Source: Ascochyta rabiei (Eukaryota; Ascomycota; Dothideomycetes; Pleosporales; Didymellaceae). Taken from it: a DNA stretch of 64,000 nucleotides. A model generated the notes under the pieces. It searched no databases, was not told the origin of the DNA, and was given only the letters and a program-made list of their open reading frames with translations. A program made the position numbers and the translations under genes. The stretch lies in contig NC_082407.1 in NCBI RefSeq assembly GCF_004011695.2, positions 124,001 through 188,000 of the forward strand, in the 5' to 3' direction. Positions 1 through 10,832 of this stretch are shown piece after piece (positions within the stretch are counted from its first letter, which is position 1; each line of letters begins with the position of its first letter).

Positions 1-58
1 TGGGTCACGTGGGTGAACCACATGCGCGAGAAGCACATGCCACGTTACAAGTGCATAA

Positions 59-352
59 GAAGGCGCTAAAGTTGTACTGACAGTGGTGCTATATGTGGCC
101 ATTGTTGGAGGTTTCGTTGGCGTTTGTGTTGGCGCCGTCGAGAGGAACGGGTCGAGTCTGGAAGCAGCACGCTGGCTCCAGAACGCGATGGTCTGTGCTG
201 AATCGTGGCGTTGTACCAAAGTCTCTTTCGACGTCTATCCACGCACGCCTGACATGTCTTTGCCCCACCAAGGCGCGATTTCGTGTGGTTGCTACAATGA
301 TACTCTTGGAAATTACAATTCCAACCTGATTTGTTTTGGAATGACGTACTAG
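59..352 (+). CDS. Possible exon, small cysteine-containing protein
   Basis: I do not recognise this frame. It is open from 59 to the TAG at 350-352 but has no ATG at its start, so if real it is an internal or last exon; ACTGACAG ending at 82 could be a 3' splice site. The product begins with a hydrophobic run (VLYVAIVGGFVGVCVGAV) that could be a membrane segment or part of a signal peptide, followed by about 60 residues with five cysteines. Upstream exons would lie outside the window. It could equally be a chance frame. Confidence 0.2.
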   Translation, partial: EGAKVVLTVVLYVAIVGGFVGVCVGAVERNGSSLEAARWLQNAMVCAESWRCTKVSFDVYPRTPDMSLPHQGAISCGCYNDTLGNYNSNLICFGMTY

Positions 353-733
353 ACGCCGACCAAATTATGGCACACCTGCCTTTCGAGCGTCAATGCAATG
401 GCAGCCTCCTTTGTGAACTGCAGCAGATTTCGACCTTGTATCAGGCATGAAGAAACTTTGCCAGCGGTCCAACAGCCACACTTCAAGAGCCTCTGTCCTA
501 CATCGACGTTCTGGTGCAAGGATCAGCGCTATAGTACAAAAACCTCCAGCACGCAGTCTGGTCTGAGTAGGTAACACCTCTTACAACCGAGCCACAGCCA
601 CAAGTTGGTCATCTGAAAAGAGGGAACGAGGACGAAGGTGCCTCATGGTCAGCGTTCAGGGAAATACCAGGAGGCGCTGCAGGCTCACCACAGTATACCA
701 TCAGGAATGTCGATGGAATAGTGATGGTGTCTC
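353..733. other. No supported gene
   Basis: Moderate-GC sequence in which I see no convincing reading frame, repeat or regulatory element. Confidence 0.4.
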
Positions 734-1081
734 TTGAGTGCGGACAACGTTACTGCCTTTAGCCTTCACGCTAGCGCATTCTTAGGTCCGGTACGGTACG
801 ACGACAGAGCTGACGGTGCACTTCTCTCACCTGCGTCTCTCACCAAGATGTCACCCACCATGCCTTCAACTCCCTCTCTTGCTATGCAGGGAAAACGCAG
901 ACGAGTCGACCTTGAAGTTAACCTTGACACTTGCGATTTCGTACAACAAGCGCTTCTACTGCCGCCGCCGTGTGCCCCAATCTCAAGCTTGCAAGCCCCC
1001 GCTGAGCTTGCTACTGAGGATTTTCATCTAAAAGGCGCCGCAGCGAATACCTCTACGATGACGATTCACTAGACGAGCTGG
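734..1081 (+). pseudogene. Coding-like segment with basic and acidic C-terminal stretch
   Basis: Two overlapping plus frames look partly coding. One runs 734-1072, has no ATG at its 5' end and contains a KRRR tract. In a second frame, 1020-1084 reads a KRRR cluster followed by an acidic tail (YDDDSLDEL) and a TGA, which resembles the end of a nuclear protein; two TGA codons lie just upstream in that frame. It may be a decayed upstream part of the interrupted gene that follows at about 1784, but the frames do not join without introns I cannot define. The family is unknown. Confidence 0.2.
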
Positions 1082-1783
1082 CCTGAGCACGGCATTGGAT
1101 TCGAGCGTCATTACGATTGGATTCAGAGTTTCTGCCTTTGTTAAATTGATACTCCCCTTCGATTAAATGGGCTTCAAAGCTCCTTTGCGACTTGCTTCAT
1201 ACAGAATCACAAGTGATCTTCTTAGGTCTGTTATTCTTCCACTTCAAGCGAGGCGTATTATAGTTTAGTGATATAGATACTCATTGCTTATATCATGACA
1301 AGAAGCTCCGGATCTGCTATATTCAGCGATCACCCTGATATGCACCTAGAGGGATCAAGAACAGCAGTTTCCATCTGTGATGGTTGTGATGTTGCGAATC
1401 GTCATCAGCCATGCCACTAGCACCCATCGTACCTTGACACGGATATCGCTGAAGAACTGCAGATGTTATGCCTTTTGTCTACCGCGAGTTGCTTCAAAAC
1501 CCGACTTAGTGCCCTCTACACAACAGCAGTCTGTTCTGTCTTCGGGTGATAGCACACTGGGCGTCGGAGCAACATCGTCTACATCGCCTGCAGTAGCGTT
1601 GCCTGCAAGAGGAGAGAGCTAGAATCTACCAAGACAGACATCGACTGAGAATCCTGCATTCGGAATGCCGACCTTGGTTGCAGGAGGTGATGTGTTACCA
1701 TCAACGAGACGTAAGCACTTAAGAAGCAAACCCTTACACAAAGGACAGAGGCCACAGCTGCAATCGCAGATTGCGATTTATGA
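1082..1783. other. No firm gene
   Basis: Moderate-GC region. A frame at 1377-1622 is open but lacks an ATG and shows no motif. The plus frame that becomes the interrupted gene at 1784 can be followed back a short way (about 1720-1780) before a TGA at 1781-1783, so an older 5' portion of that gene may lie here. Confidence 0.3.
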
Positions 1784-2728
1784 GCTGGCCACTGCGCAGC
1801 CTTGCTAAGAGGCACAGGTCTGTCTATGCGCCATCTCAAACCACAGCTCGAGTCAGACGGCAGTGTCACCAGCCCTTTTCAACCAACGCCTGCGTACCTC
1901 AGAGACATCGAAAGTGCGGGTCCGTTAGCGTCAGGCGCAGAGATGGCCGCTGAGCAGTCTCTACTTCCTTGCAAAGCAGGTAAGCGCACCCTACCAGTGC
2001 AGATTAAAGGCAAGCCTCCATCTGGTCAAGTAATGCACGGTCGGGCATCTGCCGTGCCCTCTCCAAGCTTGATGACACCTGATCTCAGTCGCTCCTCTAG
2101 TGTCTCATCAAAGTCTGCTAATGGCACTGGAAAGAGATTGGGTGATGAGATAACCTCGGCCCTTACTATCACATCGACACCTCTAAAGCTGTCTGCCTCA
2201 TCAGAGCAGTTTAAAGAGTACGTCATTACCACAACATACTGCGTGCCCCGAAGTAGCACCTGTGAGCTTCCACTTGTGTCCGTATCCGTTTCACTTCCAT
2301 CAAGAGCTGCAGCACCTAAGATTAGCGGTGATGCGGTACCGGCGCCTAGTGAGTCTTAAGCTGTTGAGAGGACCAGGGCCTTGCGGAAGGGTACGGAAAC
2401 CAGAAAGAAGGCCTCTCTCTAGCCAGCCCCAGTCACAGCTTCCGGTACCCCAGGATCTCGAGGCAAGCTAGCCAGGAGCCAAACGCCTACCCCATTCCAC
2501 CGAGGCAGTCCCTTCCACCAGATAACGCCAGTCCGCCACAGCACCCCCGCGCGTCGCACAACACCACTGCGCAGACCAGTCTCGACTCTCTCTGTCGCTC
2601 TTCCACGTCCAAAAACCTTGTTCAAGGGCACAAATCCGCGCTGCAAAGAGCAATGGAAAAGACCCGCATCCAACATAGCCGAATACGAGCAGCGTCGGCA
2701 TCTGTTCCTGCGCTGCCCTGTCTTCTTA

Positions 2729-2771
2729 CCGTGTCCGTGCGCGCAACGACCGGAGTCGCGCAACAACCGAA
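2729..2771. repeat. Left terminal inverted repeat of pogo element 1
   Basis: Begins CCGTGTCCGTGCGCGCAAC and pairs with the reverse complement of 4815-4857 over 43 bp with two mismatches, both transitions. It holds two copies of a unit close to GCGCAACAACC separated by a few bases, the kind of paired site bound by pogo-type transposases. It remains CpG-rich although the interior is saturated with C-to-T changes. Confidence 0.85.
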
Positions 2772-2879
2772 AACCACCTTAACGCTCAAAATTAGATAAG
2801 GCTATAGAGCCACCTACAACAGCTATTATTTTATAATTTTATAGTGTAGTACTAATTAATTACTTATAAAAAAGATGTA

Positions 2880-4767
2880 CTATTTAAATTTAGCTAGTAA
2901 CTTAATATTGCGGCTACGTGATGTGGTTTTAAGTAGGGGAGCTAGAGACAGTAATAGGGGACTACAACCACTAATATTATCCCTAGGACTACGTTTTTAA
3001 CGCTTTTTTAGCTAGGTTACTTATAAAGCTTTCTTTTTACCCTTTTAAGGTAATTATATAGCTTTTACAGCATTAAGCTCTTATTATTAATGCTGCTTTT
3101 TAGCCTTCTGTTTAGCCTTCTAATTTGCTGTATTAGCCTTCTTCTTCTTACGTACTACCTTAGCTGCCTCTTATACTACACACCTCTCCTCCTTCTTCTT
3201 CTCCTTAACTAGCTTCTTAGTAGCTGCTACTTCCTTACTAGTAGCTTTTCTAAGCCTCTCCTCCTTCTCCTTATATTGTCTAACTTGCTTACAGAAGCGT
3301 GCTTTATTAACCTTTCTAGGTAACTAGAACACTGCACTACTATAGTACTCCTGCTATTACTATAAGTCTAAGGTTTTACTCTTCTTTTTATGCTTCTTCT
3401 ATGTCTTTAGAGTCTTTTTAAGGCTATCTATCTTATACTAGAGAAGTAAGGTTTTAACTAAGATATAGTAGATTAATTATCTTATCTTTTTAACGTTACT
3501 CTTACTCTAGTTTTTAACTACACGCTGTAATAATGTCTCTATTTTAAGCTAATCCTTATTGCTATAAATAGACAATAAGGACCTATCTAAATCTAAGCTC
3601 TCTAGTGTTTTAATAAAGCAGTAGAGGATAATGTTAGAATTAAGTAGATAGATACCTGTTACCTTAAAGGACTTAAGTATTAGCTTTTTAGTAAAGCTAC
3701 ACATCTACGCTAGCTAGAATAGGTAGAAGAAGTCTACTCTAGTAATAGGTGCGTTGTTTTAAGCCTTATAGATGTATGTTATAACTACTTTTAAGTATAC
3801 TATTAATAGAGGCTTAAATAGCACTATATTAAGCAGCTAGAGCGTTTAGGTTAAGTAAGGGGAAAGAACAGCTAGGAGGATCTTATAGTTATTATAGTAC
3901 TTAATAAAGTCTATTATTACGTAGGATGTGTGGCTATCTAGTATTAAAAGCCTCTACTTTCTTTATGCTTTCTCCTTAGTATAGCAATTAAACACCTGCT
4001 TAAGCTAGGCAAGGCCTATATCCCTATTTGTCTACCCTAAGAGAGATAATGTAACTATTACAGAGTGTTTTCCTAGCTTAATTTTAGCTACCTAGTCTAA
4101 TTTAATACTAGCGTTAGCTAACTTATAGATAATGCCTAGTAGTAGTACTATTCTATTACTACACACACACGCTATAAGCGTCTGCTAAGCTTAGTTACTA
4201 TCCTAGATAGATGCTTTAATCTCTCCCTTTATCTATATACGCTTACTAAACATATGTTTTATTCTGCCTATAATACTAATTATAAAGCCCTTCTTATCTA
4301 TATTATATGTGTAGTAACCCTTAATAGAGTATTTAGAGATTTTGTGCTATAGTAGATTAAAGTAAAGCATATATTTATTATAGGAATTAGTATTATAATA
4401 TAGTTAATCTATCCTAGTAGAGTAACACAAGATAAGATAGATAGAGTACTTGTTAATAAAGCAGGTAACCTAGCTCTCACTAACTGGATTTTAAGCCACT
4501 AGTAACGCAAAATTCTAGATTATCTCTCTAGTAGGTAGTAAGTAACAAGTACTAAGCAACTCTATATACTTTATAAGCCCTATCTCCTGTTATAGCATTA
4601 AACGTTGCTAGTTAATATCCTTAGTCTCCTAGGAGTCCTAAACGTGCTTGTGTCTCTAAGCTAGAGTTACGTAGTTAACGCTAAACCTAGTAGTAAAATA
4701 CTAATACACAAGTTTTTTGCCTAGTTTTAGCGCATTAATTGCTGTAAGCGCTTTGTTAATAGCTGCT
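2880..4767 (-). pseudogene. Pogo-type transposase, destroyed by RIP
   Basis: The limits are set by homology to the transposase frame of the second pogo copy (18197-20083); the same distances from the element ends give 2880 and about 4767. Reading the minus strand gives recognisable matches to the N-terminal helix-turn-helix region and the C-terminal Lys-rich region, but stops occur throughout and the start codon is lost. The intact family binds the terminal repeats through a CENP-B-like HTH domain and cuts with a DDE/DDD catalytic core. No functional product is possible. Confidence 0.7.
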
Positions 4768-4814
4768 ATAGTTGTTAAGTTACAACACGTTAAAGTATGG
4801 TGTAGTTGTAATGA

Positions 4815-4857
4815 TTCGGTTGTTGCGCGACTCTGGTTGTTGCGCGCACGGACACGG
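4815..4857. repeat. Right terminal inverted repeat of pogo element 1
   Basis: Mirror of 2729-2771, ending GTTGCGCGCACGGACACGG and followed by the duplicated TA. Not visibly RIP-mutated. Confidence 0.85.
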
Positions 4858-5132
4858 TACAATCCCTGCAAGAGCGCATCACGCTACCCCGCCTCAAAAC
4901 CTTCTAGAGAATTCTCGCCGACCTGGCCGCGCACCAGAAGCTGTTTGCCCGCGCTATGTAGGATCATTAGGGGTAGATTAGGCCTTGTGTGCAGAAGATC
5001 AACAAGAGGCTGGGGGAAGAAGAGCGGTTTGGGATGGAGGAGAGCTGTGCGGCGGCCAGGGAGCTGCAGAGGCAGAGGCTGATCATGTTCACGGGGGATG
5101 GGAAGGTGATGCTTACGAGGGATGCAGTGTGA

Positions 5133-5457
5133 TTGTGGAAAGATAGCTAGTCCACATCTTCACGGTCATAACAGGATTAATTAATGAGATTTCATTTCTG
5201 CATGAAGTTTCTGGAGGACCAGACTGAGGCAAGTTTGCTGCAAAACTTCAAGTGTCCACTACTCTGTCCGTTACCTTTCGCCCAATCGTGCTTTCACCAG
5301 ACGTCCATCTCTATATCCTGTACCGGTCGTGCAAGCAACCTTGAACCCCCTGTTTGGTCTTCCCAGTCCTTCCTTCGACCTCTGCCTTCGTCATGGCTCT
5401 ATCACTTCCAGCGTGCTCCCCTTCAGGAAGCCGTGTTGCATGCGCTCGGTAAGGGCA
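5133..5457. other. No supported gene
   Basis: Sequence between the 3' end of the split pseudogene and the 3' end of the minus-strand gene at 5458-5937. A plus frame at 5184-5516 runs into the antisense of that gene and has no recognisable content, so I do not call it. Confidence 0.4.
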
Positions 5458-5937
5458 TCAATGCTTTGTGTCCATCTGAGCTTTGGAGATTGCAGCAATC
5501 GACTCGGTCTTCGTAACACTGCTTGCTTTCCTCAGGGCTGTCTCGCACGGAGCTTGCTCTAGCAGCGACTGGGTGGTGGGTGTAGGAGGTGGCACAGATG
5601 TCGTGGTCATGACTGCCCTGGAAGAGCTGTCCTGCGTGTGCATCGTAGCGGGAGCTGCTGTCGTTGCAAGGTTCATGCGCTCAAAGTCACCAATGTCAAC
5701 CTTTCCATCGTTGTGGCCCTTGTTGCGCTCTTCTGGCGGCGTGCGACCGGAGGGCGAGTTATCCGCGTCGACATCGTCAGTCTGGCGCTGCGCAGTCATT
5801 CTCTGACTAAGGTCGCGCAGAGCCGCGTGGAGCTTTTTAGTGAAGTTGCAGTTGTGCTGGACGTCAAGCCGCAGAGGTGAGTTGGAGCCAGTCCTCAGAG
5901 GGTGGCCTTGGGCGGCAACGACGTTGGGGGTCGCCAT
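5458..5937 (-). CDS. Hypothetical protein, 159 aa, Thr/Ala-rich C-terminus
   Basis: Start chosen at the ATG on 5937 (context ACAGCTATGGCG, purine at -3); stop at 5458-5460. The frame stays open upstream to 6153 with another ATG there, giving 231 aa, but that extension reads like a leader and a 5' UTR. The first third has a basic, helix-like segment (NFTKKLHAALRDLSQRM), the middle is acidic and polar, and the last third is Thr/Ser/Ala/Pro-rich, so most of the protein is probably disordered. I do not recognise a family. It is unbroken, unlike several neighbours, which argues that it may be live. It is divergent to the gene starting at 6955. Confidence 0.42.
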   Translation of the reverse strand: MATPNVVAAQGHPLRTGSNSPLRLDVQHNCNFTKKLHAALRDLSQRMTAQRQTDDVDADNSPSGRTPPEERNKGHNDGKVDIGDFERMNLATTAAPATMHTQDSSSRAVMTTTSVPPPTPTTQSLLEQAPCETALRKASSVTKTESIAAISKAQMDTKH

Positions 5938-6954
5938 AGCTGTAGCTGTGGTTTGGCTGTAGATGTGCGATGGCTTCTTTGAAGTTGGTGTGTGCAAATA
6001 AGATATGGGAGACGTTGTGAGATTGGTGTACAGCCGTGCGGGCTGCCTTCTCGTGACGGCTAGTGCCACTAGTCGCTCCTTCACCTCACCTCGAAAGCGC
6101 AATCGCTGTCTCCACCTATTCTTCAGTTCCTTCCCAGAGCCAATCCTTTCCAATTCTTAGGTAACAGCCACCCTTTTTGCATCGAGCTCCTGTGGTCTCG
6201 AATTTCGCAGCCGTTCGGAGGGCGGTGCGTCCGTCTGGTTTCACTGAAGTTTTTAAAGCCAACAACGCCTCAGAAGTGCCTTCTCGATATCGCACCAGCT
6301 TTGTATCACTGATACGAGTTCCGAGATTCTCATCGCCTCCATAGACAACGACTGCGCACCGTGTGTGCTTCTTGATTTTAGTCATCCATCCGTGCAGTCT
6401 GCAAATCCCCTTTCACCACAAGAATGGACACTGCGAAACATCCTTTCATGTCGCCAGGCAGCGTCTTGAGCTTCGACAAAGTCAATATCATGCTCCAACT
6501 GTGAAATTGAGTAACATGGTCCAAAGATATCTAGTATACAATATTTCGCAAAGAAGAATTTACTTGCGTCTTAGATCAAGTCAAAGAATGCTGGTGTCGA
6601 AAATCGCCGGCACAAATCCTCAGGAAGGTTCCAGGCAACAATAGAATATTGTTTGCTATGAACACCAAACGACAGCTCACAGCGCTCGCCCGCCCTATGC
6701 CATGAAGTCGTTTGCGGATTTCACATGGAACGACCTTGATAATGCCCGAGCCACCAGGCTCCTTTCACCTCAAATTAGAGCCTCCCACATCTTGAATAGA
6801 TGGTCATTGGTCTAATGGCCCTTCTTCGCATTCCGCTGACTGTTCCATCTCGGTACATAATCTCGTTGGGCAATTTAGCTCGCTCCTTGTAGCTCCTTAA
6901 CTCTGCAAGACCTTACCGTCAACCACACAGACACTGCTCTTCAGCAACAACAAA
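5938..6954. promoter_or_regulatory. Shared upstream region of two divergent genes
   Basis: About 1 kb between the minus gene starting at 5937 and the plus gene starting at 6955. No reading frame here is convincing. The 30 bases before 6955 are pyrimidine- then A-rich (ending CAGCAACAACAAA), as is common just upstream of fungal start codons. I cannot pinpoint promoter elements. Confidence 0.3.
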
Positions 6955-8887
6955 ATGGCTTCAAATGTAACCACTATTTTCAATCCATTGTGAATTAACC
7001 AACTGACGAAAGCTAGACTCCTAATCTGAGCTCTCGCCCCGTAAAAGGCATTTCGGAGGCCCCACAACAGCCTTGCTCGTCCTTCAACAAGCGCCCCAGA
7101 TCTCACGTTGCCTCTTCTAGCCCGGTAGTCATTGACTCAAGCGAAAACGAAACTCCATCTAAGCTTTCTGCCCTGAGCTCTAAGCGCCAAAAAACTAACT
7201 GCACGACTGACGCTCCCTCTAACCACTACGAGTCTGATACCTCGGATGACGAACCGCTCATCAACCGCACCGCTGCGAGAGCATCCCTCACAGACGATAA
7301 TAAAGGCGTAGTCTTGATGTCGCAGGTCTTTAGCCGTCACAATACCGCGTCTTCTCACGAATCTACAGTCCTGGCAAGCGCACGACCCAGCTTAGCTAAC
7401 GACTGCAATCTACACGACGATTTTCAGAACGTTGGAGCAGTTGAGCGTCCAGCCAACCAAACTCCGGCGACACCAGCTACTAAAGGCTCGGTGTACGGTA
7501 AGAAGACCAACCTGACGACAGCATTCAAGTCAGCTAGCAGCGGAGCGAAGTCGTCCTCTCGGCCCAACCCGTTTGCAACCAACTTTCTCGGTCTGAGGAA
7601 TGTTTCAAGTGCAGACCGAGTGTTTACGAAAATGAGGCTCCAGGAGGTAAAAAAAGAAATTCTCACTGTGAGGAAGGCCCAGTCCACTGGAAACAACGAT
7701 CGTGTTCCACACCCTGATGGGGGCACGGAAAAGAACTCGAAAGATCCAGATGCGCCATTTGAGGAGCTTCCTGTAGTTCAGAGTCTGGAGGTGCCGGAGG
7801 AGGCCGCCATGGCTGATGCAGACCGTCCTGAAGGATTTGAGATCTACAGCGGCACTGACGCTGACAGCACTGATGATGAGAGTGATGGCACTATGGCTGC
7901 TGACTCCGAGGATGAGTACAATGCTTCTCCAACGGCCGCCAGGGAGTCTAGAATGGGAAAAGAGGTGATTTAAGTCCTCTACGGCGTGCTCCGACTCTTT
8001 AATTGACCAAAGCGTAGAATTTCGCTCTATCAACGCCCCATACTGGCGGTCAGATTGCTCGTACCCTTCGCCATTCAAAAACAACACTGGGTGTGCGTAC
8101 CCAATATGCGCAACAGCAGTCTCACATTGATCGCATCGCACGCCTCACTCCAGCCACCAAAGTCATTGACTTGACTGAAGACGAGCCCTCCGTCGCATAC
8201 CCAGATGTCCCCCCCTCCGCCGCCCCGGACCAGGACCTCCCTCTTGCAGAACGCCTCTTTCCCAAGTCGCCGACTCGTCCTCTGTCTGAGCGTCTAGAAA
8301 CAACAGCGACCCGCGAAGCCGCCTTCCTGCGCGGCTTCCATACGCAGTGGTGGGCCGGCGGCCTCTCCCTGCGCGCCGCAACCCGCAACGTCAACGCAGC
8401 CCTCACTTTCCGAATCCACCGCTTCAGCGAAGAAGAAGGCAAACACCGTCTCCTCGCTCTCTCCGCAAAGCACGCGCTAGCCATCCGTCACGGGCTCGTG
8501 TACCACCTCGACTGCGACCCAGGTCCAGACGCGCCAGCGCTGACACCAACGCCACCAAGACAGAGCGTGCATGTCTCTTCGGCTCAGAGGTTACTTCAGG
8601 AGTGCCGCAAAGCGGAGGTGTCTTCCGGCCGCCCTCCGCACGGCAAGATAAGTGAACAGAGGTTCAGGGTCTTCGAGATGAAATTACACAGCGCGGTCAA
8701 GATACAGAAGACGCTATTTCAGGATGGCGTGGAGCTCGTGGAGAGGTGCACCAAGGTGCTGAACGAGTGGATGAATAAGAATTTCTTGTTCAGTGAGAAA
8801 GAGATCAGGGCTGCGTTTGCGAGTTTGGCCAAGCAGGGCAAGGTGAAGTTCGAGGGTGATGTCGTCGCTTTGTTGGCTTTGGACTAG
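6955..8887 (+). CDS. 609-aa putative nuclear protein with SUMO-interaction-like motifs, three exons
   Basis: Exons 6955-6966, 7017-7964 and 8018-8887. Intron 1 (6967-7016, 50 bp) is GTAACC...CTGAC...TAG and intron 2 (7965-8017, 53 bp) is GTGATT...TTGAC...TAG; both keep the frame, joining three frames into one 609-aa product. The ATG has a strong context (CAACAAAATGGCT). The N-terminal half is Ser-rich and disordered with PVVIDSSENE and SDTSDDE. A second motif near residue 370, VIDLTEDEPS, matches the known SUMO-interacting-motif pattern (V/I-I-D-L/S-T/S followed by acidic residues). The C-terminal 240 residues look globular and helical (FLRGFHTQWWAGG; long amphipathic helices after FRVFEMKLHSAV). 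I do not recognise the domain. A role in a SUMO-linked chromatin or DNA-repair process is inference from the motifs only. No stops interrupt it, so it is probably expressed. Confidence 0.68.
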
Positions 8888-9395
8888 GTAGGGTCTTTTT
8901 TTGCTAGAAGTCGAAGAATTCAGGTTTTCTAAGACTTTTTTAGACGAACGGTTGATGCTATTCATGTCCATAAACCTCAGTAGCATATACGATGCTAGGA
9001 AATAGCAGGATCAAGCAAACAAACCAGCGCACCTAAGAAGCATGAGAACTGTCCACTTCAAAAGCAAAATAGGTTGTAAGCGATGCATTACTAGCCTTCA
9101 GCCAATGACGCTTGATCTAACGGTCCGCTCGCCGCGCAGGCCTCGTTTTCATAGAGAAAACAAGGCAAGGGATGGCTGTAGGCAGTGAAATTTCTCCAGC
9201 ATGTTCCGAAAGGCCTAGACCCCTATTCTTATCTGAAAGGGTTCATTAACCCCTTACAGATCGCCCGCAAAGTTTGCAACAACCAGAAACATGGCGCAGT
9301 GACCAAGGCGCTCCAGTCACATGCCCTGTTGCCAGCATTTCTTCTAACCCATCATGAGCTTTGAACCCAAGAGGGCCTTCCTCTGAACTGGTACT
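8888..9395. other. No supported gene
   Basis: Intergenic sequence between a gene 3' end and the 3' end of a minus-strand pseudogene. A short imperfect hairpin occurs near 9235-9256 (AAGGGTT...AACCCCTT), possibly incidental. Confidence 0.35.
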
Positions 9396-9834
9396 CTACT
9401 TGTGAGGGGTAATCGGACCTTCGTACAGTATTAAAACATCAGCGCCACCCCATCGCCTATTTTCACGGTTTACCAAGATACATTCTCGGACTTCAACAAC
9501 TGTTTCTGCCTTATTCGTCATCAAACATCTGAATTGGCCCACCAGACCAAAATTAGGGCTTGGCTCTGTGCCCTGCTCATCAGACTCGTCCTTCTCTGGC
9601 CTGCAGGCGACTACAGGAGTTTCGATACGTGCCATGCAAGTTTTGTTTGGCCGGCTTTGGAAGCCGAGAGACAAGATGAAATCCCGCTGGCGCAAGGGCA
9701 GCAGTAACTCTTTGTGCAACGTCTCAGCCCCACCTGTACAACTGGTGCAGAAGGACGACCCGGTCTCGAAGCGTCACATTCATGAAACCGCGGATCTGGA
9801 TGTTGAACGAGTGTTTGTCCAGGGGCTGCCATTT
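9396..9834 (-). pseudogene. Decayed protein gene with a CxxC pair, two TGA stops
   Basis: The minus frame ending at 9396 is open and coding-like for over 100 codons (for example NFGLVGQFRCLMTNKAETVVEVRE and ENRRWGGADVLILYEGP) but has no ATG. Following it upstream gives FCTSCTGGAETLHKEL, then TGA codons at plus positions 9774-9776 and 9780-9782, both explicable as CGA changed to TGA, then more open sequence to about 9834. The CTSC pair could be half of a zinc site. An alternative is that 9717 and up is an exon in another frame (ATG at 9832 reads 73 codons). No family recognised. Confidence 0.35.
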
Positions 9835-10361
9835 TAAAGTAAACAGAGACGAGTGTTGGATATCACTGCCACACACAGCAGAGGGTGTTCAAGCGCAACA
9901 AATCTACCGAAACCCGAAGACGCGTGGATCCTATCTGCTCAATGCGCTGATATGCGAAAAGCCTTGATATGCATGCTAATTCTCTACATACAGAGACCTC
10001 GCACACGCTTGGGCCTTGCGCTCTACTTGCTGACTGCAGCGTCGACATGACGCAAGGGCGTAGCTCCTCACAGCAATCTGTAAACCTCCGCAGCTACCTA
10101 CCCTCGCATTCGCTTATGGCTGATATCCACCGAAGATATCTTGAGCGTACACATTGGACTTTGTTCTTAGCCAGCATCATTCATGAAGTACCTTTTTTGA
10201 GTTTCTATAAAAAAGAAACCCTGGTAAAAAGAGGTCTCTATACAATCATGGAAGTAATAAAAGAACTTCACAACACAGTAACGTAGCTAGACCACACTGG
10301 CGAGTCCCTCGCAGAAAAACTTCTTTGACCGGTCAAATACAAGACTGCATCGTCTTAGATC
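9835..10361. other. No supported gene
   Basis: Short overlapping frames only; none has both a start in good context and protein-like composition. Confidence 0.35.
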
Positions 10362-10832
10362 TTAAAAATAAACCATTGGAGCCTCACGGTCATCGTTCCG
10401 CTTCCGCAGCCTCAGCCAATCTAAGACATGAACACGCCATTTTTTCCAACTGTCGATCATTCGAACGAGCGACGAGTGGTTGAACGCCTGCTCAAAACCG
10501 TCCTGCACCATGTTCACGTAGAAATAACGTCATTTGGTAGCGGATGCTCCATCGCGCAACTCAGTTCTTGGCATACCGTCTAAGCTTCCGTAAAGCTGCA
10601 TGTTACTGGCATTCTTGAGGGTGAAGCGGCAGCAAGATTGTAGCACAGGAGCTGCTAGGCTGTGTACGGGGCTAGCGAAGAGTCCAGGCACCAAGCACGG
10701 AAGGCGGAGTTCTGTGAAATAGAGCAACAAGATGCGCACGGAAGTGTCTCCTTCGGCATAGAAGCCGAGTTAGATCTGCCACTGCAACGCTAGCAGGTGA
10801 ATGAGGAGAGGCAATCCGTGTGACGGAAAGCA
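10362..10832 (-). pseudogene. Decayed hypothetical gene with CAA- and CGA-type stops
   Basis: One minus frame runs from about 10832, where plus CTGTAAG is a possible 3' splice site (TTACAG) on the minus strand, to a TAA at 10362-10364. It reads coherently through two internal stops: TAA at 10770-10772 (from CAA?) and TGA at 10530-10532 (from CGA?). The N-terminal half is hydrophobic (LPLLIHLLALQWQI). The C-terminal part is clearly protein-like: VQDGFEQAFNHSSLVRMIDS, then a Trp- and Arg-rich helix (WKKWRVHVLDWLRLRKRNDD). An upstream exon may lie at 10910-11084, where an open minus frame ends in CCAG followed by GTATAA. The family is unknown to me. Confidence 0.42.

Larger units (their letters stand above)
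2729..4857 (-). mobile_element. Pogo/Fot1-type DNA transposon, RIP-mutated, 2129 bp
   Basis: The element is bounded by a TA target duplication (2727-2728 and 4858-4859) and 43-bp terminal inverted repeats. TA duplication and this repeat structure fit the Tc1/mariner superfamily, pogo/Fot1 branch. The interior is very AT-rich with abundant TAG and TAA, the RIP signature. It is the reverse-oriented homologue of the better preserved copy at 18107-20234: the sequence at about 2800-2940 matches the reverse complement of 20020-20160. Length is within 1 bp of that copy (2129 against 2128), so no large deletion has occurred. It interrupts the host frame described at 1784-5132. Confidence 0.88.
1784..5132 (+). 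pseudogene. Host gene split by a pogo transposon and carrying C-to-T type stops
   Basis: A single plus frame can be followed from 1784 to 2728, and it resumes at 4860 after the transposon at 2729-4857. Codon TTA at 2726-2728 contains the target TA. If the element and one TA copy are removed, TTA is followed directly by CAA (4860-4862) in the same frame, which then runs to a TGA at 5130-5132. Internal stops are TAA 2357-2359, TAG 2420-2422, TAG 4905-4907, TAG 4959-4961, TAG 4968-4970 and TAG 4974-4976, all explicable as CAA or CAG changed by C-to-T. The N-terminal part is Ser/Thr/Pro-rich and low in complexity. The C-terminal part, just after the insertion, is charged and helix-like (for example KINKRLGEEERFGMEES). 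I do not recognise the family. The true start is unknown; the in-frame TGA at 1781-1783 may itself be a mutated CGA. This is a dead gene: mutated, interrupted, or both. Confidence 0.55.
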